Assembly: GCA_019414265.1 (NCBI GenBank)
Contig: DXMJ01000032.1
Coordinates: forward strand, 1-19,043
Reading direction: 5' to 3'
DNA from: Collinsella sp.
Lineage (GTDB): Bacteria > Actinomycetota > Coriobacteriia > Coriobacteriales > Coriobacteriaceae
Length of the DNA stretch: 19,043 nt
Shown here: positions 1 to 5,922 of the stretch, in pieces
Layout of the letters: every line of letters begins with the position of its first letter
How positions within the stretch are numbered: the stretch's first letter is position 1
Program-made: the position numbers and the translations under genes
The notes under the pieces: model-generated
Seen by the model: only the letters and a program-made list of their open reading frames with translations
The model's database searches: none
Told to the model about the DNA's origin: nothing

Positions 1-1302
1 GGATGCTGCCGGAGCGGCAGCTCGGGTGCCCGAGATCAGTGTCGGCTGTTGCGCCGTCGCAGGTGCAGCCGAGACAGTTGCAGGCGCAGCACCTACAGCG
101 GCCACGCTCGCCGGCACCGCGGCGTTGGCGACCATAGCCTCCAAGCGTGCCACGCGCTCGGCCAGGGCCTCAATGGTCAGATCGGCCTCGGGACGTGCCA
201 GGCGCGTGCAGGCGATCTCGAGCACCAGGCGCACATCGCTCGCGCCCCTCATCTCCAGCGCGGCATCGTCGAGCACCGTCAGCACGCGGGCCAGACGGTC
301 GGCCGAATGCTCGCCAAAGGCAGCGGCCTCGGCAGCAAGCGCCTCGGCCTGCTCGGCGCCGCCCTCAAACAGCTCGGCACGGGCGCCGGCAACGCAGGCC
401 ACATACACGTCGCGCACATGCGCCACCAAGTCGCGCGTCAGCTCAAGCAGGTCATTGCCCTCCTCGACCTGTGCGCGAATGAGCCCATAGAGCTCAGCAA
501 TATCACGCTCGGCGATGGCGCGGGCAAACTCGCCCAGGATCTGGTCCGAAACCTCACCCAAAAGCGAGCGGGCATCGTCCGCGTGCACGGCTCCGTTGCC
601 AAAAACGCTCAGCTGCTCCAGCGTGGAAAGCGCGTCGCGCATGCCGCCCTTGGCATGGCGCGCCACGATGGCCAGCGCCTCGTCGTCATAATCGAAGCCC
701 TCCTGCTCGCACACGTAGGACAGGCGATGCTCGATATCCTCGTTGCCGATGCGGTGGAAATCGAAGCGCTGGCAGCGCGAGAGAATGGTCTCCAGAATCT
801 TTTGCGGATCGGTGGTGCACAGCACAAAGATCACGTGCGCCGGCGGCTCCTCGAGCGTCTTGAGCAGCGCGTTGAACGCCGCCGTCGTGAGCATGTGGAC
901 CTCGTCGATGATATAGATCTTGTACTTGCCGCGCACCGGGGCAAAGTTGACGGAGTTGATGATCTCCTCGCGCACATTGTCCACGCCCGTGCGGCTTGCG
1001 GCATCGAGCTCGTAGACATCGGGGTGGTTGCCCTCGGCGATGAGCTCGCACTCCTCACAGGTGCCGTCGGGCATGCACCCGCTTGCGCCCTCGGCGCGCG
1101 CTGCCTCGGCATTACGGCACAGCAGCGCCTTGGCAAGGATGCGCGCCATGGTGGTCTTGCCCGTGCCGCGCGGTCCGCAGAACAGGTATGCGTGGGACAG
1201 GCGCCCCTCGGTGATGGCGTGCTCGAGCGTCGAGACGATATGCTGCTGGCCCACCACGGAGTCGAAGGTGAGCGGGCGATACTTTCGGTACAACGATTCC
1301 AT
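1..1302 (-). CDS. dnaX: DNA polymerase III subunit gamma/tau, 5' part (434 codons, cut by window edge)
   Basis: This is the clamp-loader ATPase that loads the sliding clamp on DNA and couples the replisome polymerases. The start is the ATG at 1302, preceded by GGGGGAG about six bases upstream, and the frame stays open to base 1. Visible motifs are the DnaX N-terminus (MESLYRKYRPLTF), Walker A GPRGTGKT at residues 43-50, a four-cysteine zinc module (Cys62, 76, 82, 85), Walker B IIDEVH near 131-136, and the arginine-finger SRC motif before QRFDF. Lid and collar domains follow, and the visible 3' end enters an Ala/Pro-rich stretch typical of the linker towards tau. The C-terminus lies outside the window, so any gamma/tau frameshift site cannot be judged. 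It is divergent from the gene at 1418. Confidence 0.97.
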   Translation of the reverse strand, partial: MESLYRKYRPLTFDSVVGQQHIVSTLEHAITEGRLSHAYLFCGPRGTGKTTMARILAKALLCRNAEAARAEGASGCMPDGTCEECELIAEGNHPDVYELDAASRTGVDNVREEIINSVNFAPVRGKYKIYIIDEVHMLTTAAFNALLKTLEEPPAHVIFVLCTTDPQKILETILSRCQRFDFHRIGNEDIEHRLSYVCEQEGFDYDDEALAIVARHAKGGMRDALSTLEQLSVFGNGAVHADDARSLLGEVSDQILGEFARAIAERDIAELYGLIRAQVEEGNDLLELTRDLVAHVRDVYVACVAGARAELFEGGAEQAEALAAEAAAFGEHSADRLARVLTVLDDAALEMRGASDVRLVLEIACTRLARPEADLTIEALAERVARLEAMVANAAVPASVAAVGAAPATVSAAPATAQQPTLISGTRAAAPAAS

Positions 1303-1417
1303 GGGTGCTCCCCCGGGTATACTGAGTCTTGTTGCCGCGACGGCCATGCGGTCGCACGGCATACTGCATTCATAATAACCCGTACGGCGAGCCCGCCGCG
1401 ATAGGAGTCCAAAGAGC

Positions 1418-2143
1418 ATGGCAGACGCAGAGAGCAACCTCGTCCCCTCCGAAGCAGCCGACCAGGTCGAGGTCGCGCTCGAGGAGCAGGCCGCAGCCGA
1501 CGACGGCATCCTGTACCTCAACGAGTACCAGTACGAAAACGACCTGGTCACCGACTTCGCCCGCCTGGTCGCCTCGCCCAGGCGTCGCGGTTCGCTGTAT
1601 GTCGCCGCGGCAATTGCCGCGCTGATCGGCATTGGCATGCTGGTGGCCGGCGGTAACTGGATCAAGTTTGGCGTCGTCCTGATCGTATTCGGCGCCTTTT
1701 TGGCCTGGTGGAGCAAAAACCTGCACCACACGCTCGCCCGTGACTTTATCGACGCCGTCGAGGCCGACGAGTCCATGGGTGGCCGCTATCGCCGCGTCGC
1801 TGCCAACGAGGACGGCCTGATGGTTTGGGGCAAGAGCGGCAAGTCGCAGTTCTTCCCGTTTGAGAAGCTCGACCACGTACTCGACGGCGAGCGCATCTTT
1901 GTAGCCATGTTCGCCGACCAGGGCGTGACTATCCCTAAGGACACCTTTATCCGCGGCGATGCCGAGCAGTTTGGCCCCTTCCTTAAGGCGCGCATCAACA
2001 AAAAGCTCCGCATCGAGACCAAGAAGAAGAAAATGAAGGCCGAGAAGGCTGCCGCCGAGGCCAAGCGGGGCGACAAGGCCGACAAGCCCCAGGACAACAA
2101 GGGCAAGCAGCGCAAGCAGAAGAAGAGCAAGAAGAAGCGCTAG
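1418..2143 (+). CDS. YcxB-like two-helix membrane protein with lysine-rich tail
   Basis: This is a 241-residue protein of unknown function. About 50 acidic cytoplasmic-type residues come first, then two adjacent hydrophobic segments (about 57-79 and 80-98) form a hairpin. A C-terminal domain follows that resembles the YcxB-like family (a short beta domain with the pattern F-V..F...GV.IPK..F near 160-180). The last 45 residues are very rich in Lys, Ala and Gln, a strongly basic tail that could touch membrane lipids or nucleic acid (inference). The ATG at 1418 follows GGAG ten bases upstream, with an AAAGAG stretch closer. The gene is divergent from dnaX and convergent with the exported-protein gene ending at 2218. 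The family match is from memory of the fold pattern; the biochemical role is not known. Confidence 0.85.
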   Translation: MADAESNLVPSEAADQVEVALEEQAAADDGILYLNEYQYENDLVTDFARLVASPRRRGSLYVAAAIAALIGIGMLVAGGNWIKFGVVLIVFGAFLAWWSKNLHHTLARDFIDAVEADESMGGRYRRVAANEDGLMVWGKSGKSQFFPFEKLDHVLDGERIFVAMFADQGVTIPKDTFIRGDAEQFGPFLKARINKKLRIETKKKKMKAEKAAAEAKRGDKADKPQDNKGKQRKQKKSKKKR

Positions 2144-2162
2144 GGCCGAGCGCCACTGCGAA

Positions 2163-2200
2163 GGGAATCTCATCCCGCTTCAGCGTAGGATGAGGCTCCC
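2163..2200. terminator. Hairpin between convergent genes
   Basis: GGGAATCTCATCC (2163-2175) and GGATGAGGCTCCC (2188-2200) form an imperfect 13-bp stem around a 12-base loop, midway between the convergent stops at 2143 and 2218. Neither strand has a clear T-tract after it, so it may be a weak bidirectional terminator or an mRNA-protecting hairpin. Confidence 0.5.
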
Positions 2201-2217
2201 CCAACAGGGCCTTCGAG

Positions 2218-2886
2218 CTATTTAACTTCAAACCTGAAGAGCCTTCGCTCCGGCAGATCGGTCATCTTCATCGTATAGGTCCCGGGAAACGCTTTCTCAA
2301 AACGGACGGTCTCGTAACCTTCGAAATAGTCGTTGGTGTTTTGCATCATGAATGGGACGAGCAACTCGTTCTCCGCCCCAACCTGTACAGCAAACGCAGC
2401 AGAACCGCCCAGCACCGGCATTGCCTGCGTTATCAGATCGGTATTGACCACAAAGTCATAGTTTGGCGCAGACTCCGGCACCAAATGCCAAACATACGCT
2501 TTAATTCCGCCTTCGACATTGTCCTTATTCCTGACACGCATCTTTACGGCGATAACACACGTGATGTCGGCGTCCTTCAATTTCGTTTTCGTATCTACGA
2601 TGCCATATTTTGAATAATCATCATGCGCACGCTTGAGATACTCGCGCGGCGTGAGCAGCTCTGCCCCGTCTATGCAAAACGAATACCCGTCAGTCGCCAC
2701 ATCCTTCGACCCCAGAAACGCCCCATCCATCGAGAGCCATTCGCCCTCCGCGTAATATTTTTCAGGAATGACTGTCCGGTTCCCGTTAACGACGCTCACC
2801 CTCATGCCCGCAAGGCCGGTAACAGCACAGCCAAAAAGCGCGAGCATCGACCTTCTCGTCAACAGGGCCTTCTTCATCGCGCTCAC
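2218..2886 (-). CDS. Exported or membrane-anchored protein of unknown function (DUF5028-like, tentative) with Tat-like leader
   Basis: This is a 222-residue protein, the last gene of the ABC operon. The GTG start at 2886 overlaps the ATPase stop (GTGA) and follows GGGAAAGG; an ATG at 2877 (MKKALLTRRS) is an alternative start. The N-terminus carries TRRSMLAL followed by a hydrophobic run to about residue 35, which resembles a twin-arginine leader or an uncleaved anchor. An imperfect lipobox (LFGC) is also present but has an unusual Phe and a short hydrophobic stretch before it. The remaining 185 residues look like a beta-rich extracytoplasmic domain with a GEWL-DGAF motif near 48-57. I recall this pattern from the DUF5028 family found beside ABC transporters, but I cannot confirm it. 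Position suggests an accessory or immunity-type partner of the transporter (inference). Confidence 0.75.
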   Translation of the reverse strand: MSAMKKALLTRRSMLALFGCAVTGLAGMRVSVVNGNRTVIPEKYYAEGEWLSMDGAFLGSKDVATDGYSFCIDGAELLTPREYLKRAHDDYSKYGIVDTKTKLKDADITCVIAVKMRVRNKDNVEGGIKAYVWHLVPESAPNYDFVVNTDLITQAMPVLGGSAAFAVQVGAENELLVPFMMQNTNDYFEGYETVRFEKAFPGTYTMKMTDLPERRLFRFEVK

Positions 2887-3527
2887 GACCTTTCCCGAAC
2901 TTTCACAACGGCACCGTCGCGCATGCAGTAAACACGATCGGCTAGCTCCTCGAGCACCTCTCCGTCATGGCTAGACAGAAGAACCTCGCGACCCGTTGAT
3001 GCCGCCATCGCCACAACGCGCTTGAGCATTTCCACGCCCGCTTCGTCGAGGGCATTCGTTGGCTCATCGAGAACAAGCAGCTTCGGCTTTTCCATAATTG
3101 CCGCAGCTATTCCCAGACGCTGCTTCATCCCAAGCGAGTATGCTCGAAACTTCTTTTTTTCGTCTGCATCGAGCCCCACGAGCCGCAGGGCAGAGCGAAT
3201 GTCCTCGGGGGTGGCAACGCCATTGATTTGAGCTATGAGCTCCAGATTGTCGTAACCAGACAGATATCCTAAAAAGGAAGGCGCCTCTATCAACATCCCC
3301 AGACTCGGCGGAAACGAGATATCCGCCCCAAGTCTTTGGCCATCGATAATAATCTCGCCCTCGGTGGGTCTAATCAATCCGCAGACCGCTCGCATGAGCA
3401 TGGTCTTACCCGAACCGTTTATCCCCTGAAGCCCGACCACAGTCCCAGGGTCAACCTCGATAGACACGTTGCGCAGGACATCGTTTTTGCCCATGCGCTT
3501 CGATACGTCCCTAACGATCACACTCAT
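2883..3527 (-). CDS. ABC transporter ATP-binding protein
   Basis: This is a 214-residue nucleotide-binding subunit that hydrolyses ATP to drive the two permeases upstream. Visible motifs are Walker A (GINGSGKT), the signature LGMKQR (canonically LSGGQ; here YSLGMKQRLG, as in the NatA/bacitracin-resistance group), Walker B LLVLDEPTNALD, and an H-loop in LLSSHD. The start is the ATG at 3527, preceded by GAGGGA with a six-base gap. A longer reading back to 3698 would run through the permease gene and lacks homology. The start overlaps the permease stop (ATGA), and its own stop overlaps the next start (GTGA), so it is translationally coupled on both sides. The length and signature variant fit exporters of antimicrobial peptides or lantibiotic-immunity systems rather than importers (inference). 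Confidence 0.95.
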   Translation of the reverse strand: MSVIVRDVSKRMGKNDVLRNVSIEVDPGTVVGLQGINGSGKTMLMRAVCGLIRPTEGEIIIDGQRLGADISFPPSLGMLIEAPSFLGYLSGYDNLELIAQINGVATPEDIRSALRLVGLDADEKKKFRAYSLGMKQRLGIAAAIMEKPKLLVLDEPTNALDEAGVEMLKRVVAMAASTGREVLLSSHDGEVLEELADRVYCMRDGAVVKVRERS

Positions 3528-4360
3528 ATCTTGTCCCTCTTTTCGATAAGGTCGGCCCTTCGAAACCACAGTCCACCCAACGATAGGCATAACGACATAA
3601 TCACAATTGAAAACAAGCCACTCGAGCCCGTCGCAATTCCTTCTTTGACGATTCCACCCCAGCGCAACAGCATCAAGGCATTTCCCAGTAGCGCCCAATG
3701 CCGCGCATATGCCGAACAGATCAGGTAGCTCATTACAACCGCAAATGAAACTGACGGCCCAAGCACAAACCCAACCGTTGCCTGCACAAACGCAAGCGCC
3801 TCAAAAGCAAGAAAGAGACCTGCGAAAAACGGCAGTGCACCTGCTTCGCTCGCCTTGAGAAACCACGGCGCCAAATTAGCCAGCTGAAGCGACTCGCCAT
3901 GGATGACCGCGCTGAACGAGGCACTCACCATCAAGCTCCAAATCACAACAGAGCAAACCACCACGAGCAGCGAAAATGCTGTTATCGCCGCCACTGAGAT
4001 AAAACGCGAGACCCACCAAAGGGTTCTCGCCCGGCATCGGACAAGCGTTTGCAAACCAAACCCGTGCAACGATTCGGCGGGATAATCGAGTGTTGTATAG
4101 AGAATAAGCAGAATGAGAAATAGCCATCCTAGCGGAGGCACAAACATGACCCCGGGCCTAGGCTCAAACGGAGCAGATCCGGCAAACACGAGCGCAAGAT
4201 TGTCCGCAAACCCCAAGGCATCCGTCCTGACCCCATACACAGAAGACAAACCGTAGGCGTACACCAGGTTCGCAACGGTCACTGCCGCAATCGCAATAAA
4301 GGTAATGATGTTCTTCTTCAAAACGGTCCTCAGGTCCGCGGCGACCAGCCTAAACAGCAT
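3524..4360 (-). CDS. ABC-2-type permease, second subunit
   Basis: This is a 278-residue integral membrane protein with about six hydrophobic segments: near 16-36, 70-90, 120-150, 175-200, 205-220 and 245-265. The N-terminus (MLFRLVAADLRTVLKKN) is the usual cytoplasmic amphipathic lead-in of ABC-2 permeases. The ATG at 4360 shares one base with the stop of the upstream permease (TGATG) and follows GGGAG by eight bases, so I prefer it to the GTG at 4384, which has no good ribosome site. It has no strong family signature beyond the ABC-2 pattern. With the neighbouring permease it likely forms a heterodimeric channel served by the ATPase that follows. Confidence 0.88.
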   Translation of the reverse strand: MLFRLVAADLRTVLKKNIITFIAIAAVTVANLVYAYGLSSVYGVRTDALGFADNLALVFAGSAPFEPRPGVMFVPPLGWLFLILLILYTTLDYPAESLHGFGLQTLVRCRARTLWWVSRFISVAAITAFSLLVVVCSVVIWSLMVSASFSAVIHGESLQLANLAPWFLKASEAGALPFFAGLFLAFEALAFVQATVGFVLGPSVSFAVVMSYLICSAYARHWALLGNALMLLRWGGIVKEGIATGSSGLFSIVIMSLCLSLGGLWFRRADLIEKRDKI

Positions 4361-5241
4361 CAGACCATCTCCCGCCTTTTCCACGCCCCAGAAAAAGCCA
4401 ACGAAGCAAGGGTCAATAATATGATTTCCGCAAAACCGGCTCGAATGTCTGGCCAGTTATTCAGCGATTCCGACCTGATGCTGTTGAAGATATTGCAGTT
4501 AAACCCCACACAAGCCATTACGCCGAAGATCCAGCCATTTGCAAAATGCCACGCAACCATTAGCAGATACGGGACAATTATCGCTTTGATTCTGCTACGA
4601 AACAAAATTGAGAAGCCAGTTACAGCCATGGATAAAGTCCCGAGCGTGACCGCATCGAACAGCGTGTATGCAAGCACATATAACAAAGGATGTGAATAAA
4701 ATAGACCGGAGAAATAGCTATGTAGGTAAAGCCCTACGTAGGTCGACTCATCGACCCGAGGAAGATACGCAGGAAAAAGCATCGAGACAATCAGGAAATT
4801 GACGAGCAGAGGAATGGCAGTCACTGTAAACGCGGAGAGGAAAGCAGACAGCACCTTTACGTTCACGTATGCCTTTCTGGAAACGCGCGTGCATATCTGC
4901 ATGTCATAACCACTCAAACGCTCAAAGAGGCACGACCAAGATCCGGCCAACATTGCAAGCAGGGGCAGTGCATAGAAAAACACCGACGCAGACAGTGGCG
5001 CGTTCGCGCTCACAACAATCCAGTTACCGAAGCTGCTTTCACGTGTTTGACCGAGATAGTTTTTGGCTTGCATGCCAACGCCGCAACCAAAAGAAAGAAG
5101 GTTGTGACGTTCTTTTTCCAAATTTGCCCACGGCTCCAGCGCAGCAGCTATTGCAACTGCGACTGCAATCAAGAGAGCAAAGATAAAAGCTGGGCGTCTT
5201 ATCGTTTTCGACAGCTCATATCTTACGAGCCTTTGGTTCAT
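4360..5241 (-). CDS. ABC-2-type permease, first subunit
   Basis: This is a 293-residue membrane protein with six likely transmembrane segments and a long extracytoplasmic loop between the first (about 17-35) and second (about 85-105). That loop contains NYLGQTRESSFGNW, a layout common to ABC-2 exporters of the bacitracin/lantibiotic-immunity type. The start is the ATG at 5241, preceded by the strong GGAGGAGG. An earlier in-frame start at 5295 would have to lie in the stop region of the preceding gene. It sits 54 bases after the secreted-protein gene and is coupled to the next permease by a one-base overlap. A hairpin directly upstream abuts the ribosome site (see 5254-5280). The transported substrate cannot be read from the sequence. 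Confidence 0.88.
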   Translation of the reverse strand: MNQRLVRYELSKTIRRPAFIFALLIAVAVAIAAALEPWANLEKERHNLLSFGCGVGMQAKNYLGQTRESSFGNWIVVSANAPLSASVFFYALPLLAMLAGSWSCLFERLSGYDMQICTRVSRKAYVNVKVLSAFLSAFTVTAIPLLVNFLIVSMLFPAYLPRVDESTYVGLYLHSYFSGLFYSHPLLYVLAYTLFDAVTLGTLSMAVTGFSILFRSRIKAIIVPYLLMVAWHFANGWIFGVMACVGFNCNIFNSIRSESLNNWPDIRAGFAEIILLTLASLAFSGAWKRREMV

Positions 5242-5253
5242 ACGTCCTCCTCC

Positions 5254-5280
5254 CCCTTCCGACCCAGAAAGCCGGAAGGG
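5254..5280 (-). promoter_or_regulatory. Intercistronic hairpin abutting the permease ribosome-binding site
   Basis: CCCTTCCG (5254-5261 on the plus strand) and CGGAAGGG (5273-5280) are an exact 8-bp inverted repeat with an 11-base loop. On the mRNA the 3' arm runs straight into GGAGGAGG of the permease gene, so folding could dampen its translation. There is no T-tract, so it is not an ordinary terminator. Confidence 0.55.
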
Positions 5281-5295
5281 AGCCAATTCAAACAA

Positions 5296-5808
5296 CTATG
5301 CGGGAAGCTTGCGGAAATGCCCGACGCAGTCGGGGCTCCATACACCAATAACAGTGCCGTAGCCAGACTCCGCCCATGCAGTCAGTCGCGCCGCAGATCG
5401 CCCGTTCTCACGGACGAGGTTATACATTTCCCACTGTCCCTTGTGATTCGAACGATACGTTCCCTGAGTACAATTCATGCTGCCGCTACCGCTTGTGTTA
5501 TACGCACCGTCTGTATATAACCGAAGCGGATTTCCCGTATAACCTTGGATATCCAGATAGAGCGATGAGGAATCATCCTTTTGACGGTAGCCAGTTGCAC
5601 TCGTCCCGGCACATTGAAAACTAAATGCCCTATCGGCATTGTTCGTACAGGTCGTAATTCCCGTATCGGCGTTTTGAGTAATGCTAGAAACCTGAGAGGT
5701 GTCAAACTCCTCTTGCGCGAACGATGCAGCGGGAACCCCTAGGGACAGACCCGCAGCAATCGCCAACCCGACTCCGATTCGAGTAATAGCGCTCCTTGGC
5801 TTAATCAT
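5296..5808 (-). CDS. Small secreted protein with four cysteines (DUF2712-like, tentative)
   Basis: This is a 170-residue precursor. The ATG at 5808 is preceded by GGAGAAGG (5811-5818), which overlaps a spurious upstream TTG start. A clear Sec signal peptide (basic MIKPRSAITR, hydrophobic core, cleavage probably after ASFA near residue 32) releases a mature chain of about 138 residues. The mature part has four cysteines in TTC, FQC, MNC and PDC contexts, suggesting two disulfides, and is rich in Ser, Gly, Thr and Tyr. It ends with a GVWSPDC motif. The pattern of YRQ..D near the start and a G-V-W-SPD end reminds me of DUF2712 proteins encoded beside bacteriocin-like ABC transporters, but the match is weak and unverified. 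It lies between the regulator and the transporter genes, so it is probably their substrate, ligand or effector (inference). It does not show lactococcin 972 motifs. Confidence 0.85.
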   Translation of the reverse strand: MIKPRSAITRIGVGLAIAAGLSLGVPAASFAQEEFDTSQVSSITQNADTGITTCTNNADRAFSFQCAGTSATGYRQKDDSSSLYLDIQGYTGNPLRLYTDGAYNTSGSGSMNCTQGTYRSNHKGQWEMYNLVRENGRSAARLTAWAESGYGTVIGVWSPDCVGHFRKLPA

Positions 5809-5810
5809 GG

Positions 5811-5818
5811 CCTTCTCC
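5811..5818 (-). promoter_or_regulatory. Ribosome-binding site that fixes the secreted-protein start
   Basis: GGAGAAGG ends two bases before the ATG at 5808. It overlaps the TTG at 5820, which therefore cannot be the real start. Confidence 0.75.
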
Positions 5819-5837
5819 AATCAAAAGCGGCTAACAA

Positions 5838-5922
5838 TGCGTCGACGCACAGCAACCTTTGCATGAATGGAGAAAGATGTCTGTAAACACTCGCTATTGA
5901 GTTGATAATCCAGGCGTTTACA
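5838..5922. promoter_or_regulatory. Candidate operator region before the secreted-protein gene
   Basis: The 109-base gap between the regulator and the secreted-protein gene holds a perfect 12-bp palindrome, TGCGTCGACGCA (5838-5849). It also holds an exact inverted pair, TGTAAAC (5882-5888) and GTTTACA (5916-5922), the second arm overlapping the regulator's stop codon. Palindromes of this kind suit a LuxR-type dimer, but no binding is shown. I could not find a convincing -35/-10 pair here. Confidence 0.35.

Noticed and set aside
49..1404. 451-codon open frame on the plus strand over dnaX
   Set aside because: It has no recognisable domain, while the minus strand encodes unmistakable DnaX motifs.
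1303..1417. Promoters for dnaX or the YcxB-like gene (TATACT at 1318, TTATTAT/ATAATAA at about 1370)
   Set aside because: No -35 element lies at a proper distance on either strand, so I could not support a call.
2883..3698. Longer form of the ATPase starting at 3698
   Set aside because: The extra 57 residues lie within the permease gene and lack ABC homology; the ATG at 3527 has a good ribosome site and an ATGA coupling.
5296..5808. Lactococcin 972-type bacteriocin
   Set aside because: The precursor is longer, has four cysteines and lacks the W-x-YG and SNYxH-type motifs that I associate with that family.
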